In this document: in pieces, positions 1 to 5,598 of the stretch
Numbering within the stretch: position 1 is the stretch's first letter
How the letters are laid out: the number at the start of each line of letters is the position of its first letter
NCBI GenBank assembly: GCA_023421635.1
Contig: JAEZSU010000145.1
Location: 1-6,156, forward strand
DNA: 6,156 nt
Reading direction: 5' to 3'
Source of the DNA: Actinomycetes bacterium
GTDB lineage: Bacteria; Actinomycetota; Actinomycetes; Actinomycetales; Microbacteriaceae
The notes under the pieces: model-generated
What the model was told of the DNA's origin: nothing
Database searches by the model: none
Seen by the model: only the letters and a program-made list of their open reading frames with translations
Position numbers and translations under genes: made by a program

Positions 1-1
1 G

Positions 2-946
2 CCCTCCCCCGGGGCGCTGGCCGACGGCACCCCCGTGCCGCTGCTGGCGAACCTCGGCGAGCCGTCCGGCGCCGCCAAGGCCCGCGAGTTCGGCGCCGAG
101 GGCGTCGGGCTCTTCCGCACCGAGTTCCTCTTCCTCAGCGCGGGCAGCGCGCCGACGGTCGCCGACCAGCGCCGGGCGTACGAGGAGGTGCTCGAGGCGT
201 TCCGCGGGAAGAAGGTGGTCGCCCGGGTGCTCGACGCCGGCGCCGACAAGCCGCTCGCCTTCCTGAACGACGCGCACGAGGAGAACCCCGCGCTGGGGCT
301 CCGGGGCCTGCGCGCGCTCCGCACCAACGAGGACATCCTGCTCGAGCAGCTCACCGCGCTCGCCGAGGCGGATGCGGCGGTGCGGGCGAGCGGTGAGGCG
401 GCCGACCTGTGGGTCATGGCACCCATGGTCTCCACCGTCGAGGAGACGCGGTACTTCGTCGAGCTCGCCAAGGAGCACGGGCTGCGCACCGCGGGCGTCA
501 TGGTGGAGGTGCCGTCCTCCGCGCTGCTGGCCGACCGCATCCTGGCGCACGCCGACTTCGCCTCGATCGGCACCAACGACCTCACCCAGTACACGCTCGC
601 CGCCGATCGCCTGCTCGGGTCCGTGGCCGGGTTCCAGGACCCCTGGCATCCCGCCGTCCTGCGCCTGGTGCGCGAGGTGGGCGCGGCGGGCCAGGCGAAC
701 GGCAAACCGGTCGGCATCTGCGGCGAGGCCGCGGCCGACCCGCTGCTGGCGGTCGTGCTCGTGGGTCTGGGCGCGAGTTCGCTCTCGATGGCGCCCACCG
801 CGCTGGCGGACGTCCGCGCGAGCCTGCGCGCCCACAGCCTGGACGATGCACGTCGCATCGCCGACGCAGCCCTCGCCGCGGACGACGCGGCGAGCGCCCG
901 TGATGCCGCAGCCGCGGCAGCCGGAACCCCGAGCGGGCCCGCCTGA
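2..946 (+). CDS. ptsI: PTS enzyme I (phosphoenolpyruvate-protein phosphotransferase), C-terminal part
   Basis: Enzyme I takes phosphate from PEP in the cytoplasm and passes it to HPr, the first step of every PTS. About 314 codons are visible and the reading frame is open to the left edge, so the start and the phospho-histidine domain lie outside. What remains is the PEP-binding barrel domain. Family motifs seen in order are VGLFRTEFLFL, DAGADKPL (usually D-x-GGDK-x-L, so one Gly is Ala here), NPALGLRGLR, VMVEVPSSALLAD, SIGTNDLTQYTLAADR and GICGEAA. The last contains the conserved active-site cysteine (codon 719-721). The C-terminal tail after about position 840 is rich in Ala and Asp and looks unconserved. 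The gene ends 30 nt before mtlA on the same strand, so it is probably co-transcribed with the mannitol genes and may supply general PTS phosphorylation from within a sugar-specific operon. The identification is firm. Confidence 0.96.
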   Translation, partial: PSPGALADGTPVPLLANLGEPSGAAKAREFGAEGVGLFRTEFLFLSAGSAPTVADQRRAYEEVLEAFRGKKVVARVLDAGADKPLAFLNDAHEENPALGLRGLRALRTNEDILLEQLTALAEADAAVRASGEAADLWVMAPMVSTVEETRYFVELAKEHGLRTAGVMVEVPSSALLADRILAHADFASIGTNDLTQYTLAADRLLGSVAGFQDPWHPAVLRLVREVGAAGQANGKPVGICGEAAADPLLAVVLVGLGASSLSMAPTALADVRASLRAHSLDDARRIADAALAADDAASARDAAAAAAGTPSGPA

Positions 947-976
947 GCCCGCCCTTTCAGAGAAAGTGACACAGCC

Positions 977-2644
977 ATGACAACGGCGTCAGACACCGCA
1001 AGGAAGCCGGGAGGGGCCCGCATCGCCGTCCAGCGGTTCGGCACCTTCCTCTCCGGCATGATCATGCCGAACATCGCCGCCTTCATCGCATGGGGCTTCA
1101 TCACGATGCTCTTCATCGCGGTGGGGTGGCTCGGCCAGTGGTACCCGGTCGCAGACCTCCTCGGCGGGTTCGGCAACGCCGACGACATCGGGTGGCAGGG
1201 TGCGATGACCGCGCTCGCGCAGCTCGAGGACGGCGGCACGTTCCCGCAGTACGTCGGCCTCGTCGGCCCGATGGTGACCTACCTGCTGCCGCTGCTGATC
1301 GCCAACACCGGCGGTCGTATGGTCTACGGCGAGCGCGGCGGCGTGGTCGCCACCATCGCCACCATGGGCGTCATCGTCGGCACCGACATCCCGATGTTCC
1401 TCGGCGCGATGATCATGGGCCCGCTGGCGGCGTGGATCACGAAGCAGATGGACCGCATCTGGGACGGCAAGATCCGCCCCGGCTTCGAGATGCTGGTGAA
1501 CAACTTCTCCGCCGGCATCCTCGGCATGCTGCTCGCGATCGTCGGGTTCTTCGTGTTCGGCCCGGTGATCCTGGGCGTCAGCACGGCGCTCGGCGTCGCG
1601 GTGGGGTGGCTCGTCTCGCTGAACCTGCTCCCACTCCTGTCGATCATCGTCGAACCGGCGAAGGTGCTGTTCCTGAACAACGCGATCAACCACGGCGTGT
1701 TCACCCCGCTCGGCATCGAGCAGTCGGTGGAGAACGGCAAGTCGATCCTGTTCCTCATCGAGGCCAACCCCGGTCCCGGCCTGGGCCTGCTGCTCGCGTT
1801 CACCTTCTTCGGCGTGGGCACGGCCAAGGCCTCCGCGCCGGGCGCGATCATCATCCAGTTCTTCGGCGGCATCCACGAGATCTACTTCCCGTACGCGCTG
1901 TCGAAGCCGACGACGATCCTCGCCCTCATCGCGGGTGGCGCCACCGGTGTCACCACGAACATGATCCTGGGCGGCGGACTCGCCTTCCCCGCGGCACCGG
2001 GCAGCATCATCGCCGTCACCGCGGCGGCGGCCGGTCCCGCCGCCGGCGGCGTGCCGAACCTGCTGGTGGTCTACCTGTCCGTGGTGCTCGCGGCCGCCGT
2101 CACGTTCCTGGTGACCGCGGTCATCCTCCGTGCCACGCGCAAACGCGACCTGCTCGCCGAAGGCGACGAGTTCGGCGCCGCGATCGCGCAGACCGAGCGG
2201 AACAAGGGCAAGTCGTCCGCCGCGATGGACGCGCTCCGTGCCTCCTCCGGCTCGGATGCGGGTGCGGCCCGCACCGCGAACGAGACGGTCGACCGGCTCG
2301 AGACCGAGGCGGAGACCGGCGGCCGTGCCGACGGTGGGACCGTCGTCACCAAGCCGGTGCGCACGATCGTGTTCGCCTGCGACGCGGGCATGGGGTCCTC
2401 CGCCATGGGCGCGAGCGTCCTGCGCAACAAGATCAAGAAGGCCGGCATCGAGGACGTCACCGTCACCAACAAGGCGATCGCGAACCTCGACGACACGGCC
2501 GACCTGGTCATCACGCAGAACCAGCTCACCGACCGGGCGCGTCGGCAGAGTCCGGATGCGGTCCACATCTCCGTGGACAACTTCATGAACTCGCCGAAGT
2601 ACGACGAGGTCGTCGACATCGTGGTGGAACAGCACCGCGACTGA
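977..2644 (+). CDS. mtlA: PTS mannitol transporter, EIICB permease
   Basis: Inner-membrane mannitol permease that phosphorylates its substrate during transport. The 555 residues contain an EIIC domain (about 15-385, many hydrophobic segments), a polar linker (about 386-460) and an EIIB domain (about 461-555). MtlA-specific motifs include MIMPNIAAFIAWG near the start, GERGGVVATIATMGVIVG, EMLVNNFSAGI, EPAKVLFLNNAINHG (His239) and GGIHEIYFPY (Glu301). The EIIB phosphocysteine is Cys468 in FACDAGMGSSAMGA. His239 and Glu301 correspond to the functionally important E. coli His195 and Glu257. The constant offset of 44 points to an extra loop at about 55-95, between the first membrane segment and GPMVTYLLPLL. 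EIIA, fused at the C-terminus in E. coli, is absent and is encoded by the next gene. The ATG is preceded by an AGAGAAAG Shine-Dalgarno-like sequence about 10 nt upstream, and homology to MtlA begins within 20 residues of it. Confidence 0.97.
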   Translation: MTTASDTARKPGGARIAVQRFGTFLSGMIMPNIAAFIAWGFITMLFIAVGWLGQWYPVADLLGGFGNADDIGWQGAMTALAQLEDGGTFPQYVGLVGPMVTYLLPLLIANTGGRMVYGERGGVVATIATMGVIVGTDIPMFLGAMIMGPLAAWITKQMDRIWDGKIRPGFEMLVNNFSAGILGMLLAIVGFFVFGPVILGVSTALGVAVGWLVSLNLLPLLSIIVEPAKVLFLNNAINHGVFTPLGIEQSVENGKSILFLIEANPGPGLGLLLAFTFFGVGTAKASAPGAIIIQFFGGIHEIYFPYALSKPTTILALIAGGATGVTTNMILGGGLAFPAAPGSIIAVTAAAAGPAAGGVPNLLVVYLSVVLAAAVTFLVTAVILRATRKRDLLAEGDEFGAAIAQTERNKGKSSAAMDALRASSGSDAGAARTANETVDRLETEAETGGRADGGTVVTKPVRTIVFACDAGMGSSAMGASVLRNKIKKAGIEDVTVTNKAIANLDDTADLVITQNQLTDRARRQSPDAVHISVDNFMNSPKYDEVVDIVVEQHRD

Positions 2645-2649
2645 CCGCC

Positions 2650-2683
2650 GGCCCGGGCGGGGGCCGCAAGCCCCGCCCGGGCC
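2650..2683 (+). promoter_or_regulatory. GC-rich intercistronic hairpin between mtlA and mtlF
   Basis: The arms GGCCCGGGCGGGG (2650-2662) and CCCCGCCCGGGCC (2671-2683) are perfectly complementary over 13 bp around an 8-nt loop. The hairpin begins 6 nt after the mtlA stop codon and ends 11 nt before the mtlF Shine-Dalgarno sequence. No T-run follows, so it is not a classical intrinsic terminator. Within an operon, such a structure could partly stop transcription or protect the upstream mRNA from 3' exonucleases, thereby setting the ratio of EIICB to EIIA. The structure is seen directly; the role is inferred. Confidence 0.7.
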
Positions 2684-2694
2684 CATCCCCCAGA

Positions 2695-2701
2695 GGAAGG
2701 A
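2695..2701 (+). promoter_or_regulatory. Ribosome binding site of mtlF
   Basis: GGAAGGA, within AGAGGAAGGA (2692-2701), sits 7 nt before the ATG at 2709. It is the clearest Shine-Dalgarno match in the window and fixes the mtlF start. Its strength fits a need for independent initiation after the hairpin. Confidence 0.75.
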
Positions 2702-2708
2702 CGTAGAC

Positions 2709-3146
2709 ATGCCAGGCGAGGTACTGAACATCGGGCAGGTGCGGATCCACCCCGGTTCCGCCACCCCCGAGGAAGCGATGCGCGAGGCTGCCGACATGCT
2801 GGAGGCGGCGGGCGCGGTGACCTCGGCCTACTTCGACGCCATGCTGCAACGCGAGCGGACCGTGTCGACCTACATGGGCAACGAGCTCGCCATCCCGCAC
2901 GGCACGAACGACACGAAGGACGCGATCCTCGCCTCGGCCCTCGCGGTCATCCGCTACGACGGCGGCATCGACTGGGGCGGCGAACCGGTGCGCTTCGTCA
3001 TCGGGATTGCCGGGCGCGGCGACGAGCACCTCGAGATCCTGTCCCAGATCGCGCTGCTGTTCTCCGACGAGGAGGAGGTGGAGCGGCTGAAGACCGCATC
3101 CACCCCCGAAGAGCTGTTCGAGATGCTGGCAGCGGTGAACGAATGA
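2709..3146 (+). CDS. mtlF: PTS mannitol-specific EIIA component
   Basis: Cytoplasmic phosphocarrier that receives phosphate from phospho-HPr and passes it to Cys468 of the MtlA EIIB domain. The 145 residues match a single EIIA domain of the mannitol/fructose family. The phosphorylated histidine is His64 in GNELAIPHGT and the second conserved histidine is His107 in GRGDEHLEIL. The length is that of a free-standing MtlF protein, as in Gram-positive bacteria, rather than the fused C-terminal domain of E. coli MtlA. The gene lies 64 nt after mtlA, has its own strong ribosome binding site, and its stop codon overlaps the mtlD start (ATGA). The mannitol assignment, as against fructose, rests on motif resemblance and on the neighbours together. 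Confidence 0.95.
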   Translation: MPGEVLNIGQVRIHPGSATPEEAMREAADMLEAAGAVTSAYFDAMLQRERTVSTYMGNELAIPHGTNDTKDAILASALAVIRYDGGIDWGGEPVRFVIGIAGRGDEHLEILSQIALLFSDEEEVERLKTASTPEELFEMLAAVNE

Positions 3147-4291
3147 AGGCCGTCCACTTCGGCGCCGGCAACATCGGACGCGGCTTCGTGGGGCTGCTGC
3201 TACACGAAGGCGGCTACGAGGTCGTGTTCTCGGATGTCGCGACGGCACTGGTCGAGGCGATCAACGCGGTCGACCGCTACACGGTGCACGAGGTGGGCGA
3301 CGGCGGCACGGACGTCGAGGTCACCGGGTTCCGCGCGATCGACAGCGGCGCCGACCCGCAGGCCGTGGTCGACGAGCTCGCCACGGCCGACGTTGCGACG
3401 ACCGCGGTGGGCCCGGCGGTGCTCCGCTTCGTCGCCCCGACGCTCGTGGCGGGGCTGCGGGCGCGCGACGCCGCGCTTCCGCCGCTGCAGGTCATGGCGT
3501 GCGAGAACGCGATCGGGGCGACCGACACGCTTCGGGCCCTCGCGGCCGAGGCGGCCGGCGAGGACTGGCCGGCACTCTCCGCCAAGGCGGTGTTCGCCAA
3601 CACCGCCGTCGACCGCATCGTCCCCGGGCAGCCCGAGGGCATCGGTGTCGACGTGGTCGTCGAGCCGTACTTCGAGTGGGCGATCGAGGCGGGCCCGTTC
3701 GGCGCGGATCGGCCCAGCATCCCGGGTGCGCATTTCGTCGACGACCTGGCGCCGTACATCGAGCGGAAGCTGTTCACCGTGAACACCGGGCACGCTGCGA
3801 CGGCGTACTTCGGCGCCCGTGCGGGCGTGGAGCGCATCGCCGACGCCCTCGCGGTGCCGGAGATCGCGCACGCGGTGTCGGCGGCGCTCGGCGAGACCTC
3901 GGCGGCGCTGATGGCGAAGCACGGGTTCGCCGCGGACGAGCTGGCGAGGTACCGCGAGACGATCATCGGACGGTTCCGCAATCCGGAGCTCCCCGACACG
4001 GTGTGGCGGGTCGGGCGGCAGCCGCTGCGGAAGCTCTCGCGGCACGAGCGGTTCATCGGCCCCGCAGCCGAGGCGGCCGAGCGCGGGCTGTCGGTCTCGG
4101 CGCTCGTCGCGACGGTCGCGGCCGCGCTGGCCTTCGATGCACCGGACGACGCCGAGGCGGCCGAGATGCAGCGGATGCTGCGCGAACTCGACGCGGATGC
4201 GTTCACCCAGCGGGTGACGGGCCTCGAGCCGAGGCATCCGCTGTACGCGCCGGTCGCCGCTGCGGTCGCCGCACACCAGGCCGAGCTCTAG
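3143..4291 (+). CDS. mtlD: Mannitol-1-phosphate 5-dehydrogenase
   Basis: Cytoplasmic NAD-dependent enzyme that oxidises mannitol-1-phosphate, the product of the MtlA transport reaction, to fructose-6-phosphate for glycolysis. The 382 residues equal the length I recall for E. coli MtlD. The N-terminus starts directly with the nucleotide-binding glycine motif MKAVHFGAGNIGRGF (G7-x-G9-x-x-G12). Other family motifs are TTAVGP, ACEN, AVDRIVP, VGRQPLRKLS and the catalytic stretch RKLFTVNTGHA, with Lys209, Asn214 and His217. All expected key residues are present. The ATG overlaps the mtlF stop by 4 nt and no strong Shine-Dalgarno sequence precedes it, which suggests translational coupling to mtlF. 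It is the last mannitol gene in the window; no mannitol regulator or HPr gene is seen beside it. Confidence 0.97.
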   Translation: MKAVHFGAGNIGRGFVGLLLHEGGYEVVFSDVATALVEAINAVDRYTVHEVGDGGTDVEVTGFRAIDSGADPQAVVDELATADVATTAVGPAVLRFVAPTLVAGLRARDAALPPLQVMACENAIGATDTLRALAAEAAGEDWPALSAKAVFANTAVDRIVPGQPEGIGVDVVVEPYFEWAIEAGPFGADRPSIPGAHFVDDLAPYIERKLFTVNTGHAATAYFGARAGVERIADALAVPEIAHAVSAALGETSAALMAKHGFAADELARYRETIIGRFRNPELPDTVWRVGRQPLRKLSRHERFIGPAAEAAERGLSVSALVATVAAALAFDAPDDAEAAEMQRMLRELDADAFTQRVTGLEPRHPLYAPVAAAVAAHQAEL

Positions 4292-4339
4292 CCGCATCCC
4301 TCCTCGCTCTCTCCTCTCCCCGCCCCACGCCCCACGCCC
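4292..4339 (+). terminator. C-rich, G-poor tract after mtlD, possible Rho loading site
   Basis: By hand count about 32 of the 48 bases are C and only 5 are G, in DNA that is otherwise rich in both. An unstructured, C-rich and G-poor RNA directly after a stop codon is what Rho binding sites look like. It leads into the palindrome at 4339-4401, which could act as a pause site. No T-run is present. The composition is observed; termination of the mtl operon here is inferred. Confidence 0.35.
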
Positions 4340-4401
4340 GAGCGCGCATCCGTTTCGCGAACGAGCATCCGATCGGGTGCGCGCTGTCGGAACGGGTGCG
4401 C
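4339..4401 (+). repeat. 63-bp nested palindrome, copy 1 (inverted partner at 5495-5557)
   Basis: The element has an outer stem, CGCGCATCCGTTTCG (4345-4359) against CGGAACGGGTGCGCG (4388-4402), with 15 pairs of which two are G-U in + strand RNA. Inside is the core palindrome GCATCCGATCGGGTGC (4365-4380) with one G-U pair. It lies 47 nt after the mtlD stop. The reverse complement of copy 2 matches it at about 51 of 63 positions, including identical blocks of 15 (GCGCATCCGTTTCGC) and 16 (the core). The form resembles REP-type intergenic elements. No T-run follows, so termination, mRNA protection or a mobile-element end are all possible. Confidence 0.85.
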
Positions 4402-4507
4402 GTTCGGCGGCGACCCTTCGGTTCTCCCCAGGGCGGTCCACGCGGCAGTGCGTCCACGGATGCCCCGACACCCGCCCGGACGGCGGTGCGTGACGAGACG
4501 GTGGGGC
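4402..4507. other. Leader between repeat copy 1 and the AbiEi-like gene
   Basis: These 106 nt contain no gene that I can support and no convincing -35/-10 pair. Starts in frame with the downstream gene exist at 4448 (GTG), 4460 (ATG) and 4490 (GTG), but the peptide they add is Arg/Pro-rich and unlike the family, so I treat the stretch as leader. A weak Shine-Dalgarno-like GAGACGG (4495-4501) precedes the ATG at 4508. A promoter for the downstream gene must lie here or within the repeat if the gene is not read from mtl. Confidence 0.5.
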
Positions 4508-5518
4508 ATGCCCGAGCTTCCTCCCGAGCCGATCTCACCTCTGCTCCGCACGCGGCGCGACCTGTTACGGCAGGGGCTGACCGACGACGACATCAGCCGG
4601 CGGCACCGCGCGGGAAGCTTCGTGCGGCTCCGCCCGGGGTCGTACGCGGACGCGGAATCATGGGGCGCCGCGTACGTCGAGGCGCAGACGATCGCGGATG
4701 CGGTCGCGTATCTCACCGCATCCCGCGGCGTGCCGCCCGTCTTCTCGCACCAGACGGCCGCGGCGATCCACGGGCTGCCGCTGTTCCGGTGCCGGCGCGG
4801 GCCGGTGCACGTCACGATCGACGGCGCCGCGCGCACCACGCCGGCGACGGTGCGGCACCGGATGCCGTTGCCACCCGGCGACGTCGTGTGGCTTCCCGAC
4901 GGGGCGTACGGCGTGACGACCATGTCGCGCACCGTCTTCGATCTGTGCGCGGGTTCGCGCGCGGAGACCGCCGTGGCCGCAGCGGATGCCGCGCTGCGGA
5001 TGCATGCGACACGGGCCGGATCGCGCACCGTCGACCCGGATGCGGCGGAGGAGTTCCGCGAGGAGCTTCGGCGACGGGCCTCGACGGCGACAGGACGCCG
5101 GGGAATCCGCCTCGCCCGCTTCGTCACGGAGTTCGCGGATGCGCGCGCGGAGAGCACGGGCGAAAGCGTGTCCCGCCTGTACCTCCATCAGCTGGGGTTC
5201 CCACCGCCCGGGCTGCAGGTCCCCGTACCCGGACCCGCCGGCACCCTCTACGAGGTCGACTTCGACCTCCACACGGCGTGGGGCGAGTTCGACGGGGCGG
5301 CGAAGTACACCGATGCGCGGTTCCTCCGCGGTCGCACGCCGGCGCAGGCGCTCGCTGACGAGAAGCTCCGCGAGGACTGGATCCGCGGAACGACGACGAA
5401 GCCGTTCGCCCGGTGGGGGTCGGCGCACATCCCGGATGCCGCGACCTTCGGCCGCCACCTCGCCGCGTTCGGCATCCACCCGCCCCGCGCGAACGCGCAC
5501 CTGTTGCGTCAATGAGCA
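4508..5518 (+). CDS. AbiEi-like winged-helix protein with C-terminal DUF559/Vsr-like nuclease fold
   Basis: A protein of 335 residues from the ATG at 4508; the stop is TGA at 5516-5518. Residues about 11-48 (LLRTRRDLLRQGLTDDDI to LRPGSYA) fit the winged-helix DNA-binding domain of AbiEi-type antitoxins. Residues about 53-165 resemble the middle part of that family, with FSHQTAAAIHGLPLF and MSRTVFDLC. The C-terminal part (about 210-310) resembles DUF559/Vsr-like endonuclease folds: AESTGESVSRLYLHQLG, then EVDFDL (Asp251, Asp253), then GEFDG (Glu260, Asp262) and Lys266. The paired acidic motifs fit a PD-(D/E)xK-type metal site. No AbiEii nucleotidyltransferase toxin lies beside it in the window, so a toxin-antitoxin role is unproven. 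The gene sits between two inverted palindromes and its last codons and stop lie inside copy 2. A longer start at 4448 is possible but lacks support. Such proteins are typically annotated as hypothetical in actinobacteria; the substrate and role are unknown. Confidence 0.75.
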
Positions 5519-5557
5519 CCCGATCGGATGCGGACTGGCGAAACGGATGCGCACTCG
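5495..5557 (-). repeat. 63-bp nested palindrome, copy 2, inverted relative to copy 1
   Basis: On the - strand this copy starts CGAGTGCGCATCCGTTTCGC and carries the same 16-nt core GCATCCGATCGGGTGC (5519-5534 in + coordinates). About 51 of 63 positions match copy 1 in inverted orientation, against about 48 of 63 as a direct repeat. The arm far from the AbiEi-like gene is the intact one. The near arm is diverged and doubles as coding sequence for the last residues (AHLLRQ) and the stop codon of that gene. Read on the - strand it begins 41 nt after the stop codon of add. Its position between converging genes would suit a two-way transcription barrier. Confidence 0.85.
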
Positions 5558-5560
5558 CGC

Positions 5561-5591
5561 ACTGGCGGAAGGTGCAGTGGCGGAAGGATGC
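5561..5591. repeat. Short tandem duplication, 15-nt period
   Basis: TGGCGGAAGG occurs at 5563-5572 and again at 5578-5587, within units ACTGGCGGAAGGTGC and AGTGGCGGAAGGATGC. It lies just outside repeat copy 2, in the gap before the end of add. It is probably a replication-slippage product with no function; it may mark instability beside the palindrome. Confidence 0.5.
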
Positions 5592-5598
5592 GGCAGGG

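Noticed and set aside
954..966. Small dyad CTTTC-AGA-GAAAG before mtlA
   Set aside because: A 5-bp stem with a 3-nt loop is weak and likely by chance, though it covers the Shine-Dalgarno-like sequence of mtlA.
989..2797. Very long open frame on the - strand (about 602 codons) opposite mtlA
   Set aside because: It is full of Arg, Asp, Glu, His and Gly in low-complexity order and lies opposite a certain gene. Stop-free antisense frames are usual in DNA this rich in GC.
4448..4507. GTG at 4448 as the start of the AbiEi-like protein
   Set aside because: It adds 20 Arg/Pro-rich residues with no resemblance to the family and has no Shine-Dalgarno sequence. The ATG at 4508 places the winged-helix domain at the normal distance from the start.
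3499..5358. Long + strand frame (about 619 codons) across mtlD, repeat copy 1 and the AbiEi-like gene
   Set aside because: Its translation is Arg/Gly/Ala-rich with no family motif and it runs through two better supported genes in another frame.
4330..5566. Target-site duplication flanking the repeat-bounded unit
   Set aside because: The bases just outside the two repeats (CCCCACGCC on the left, CGCACTGGC on the right) do not match, so insertion as a transposon is not supported by this test.
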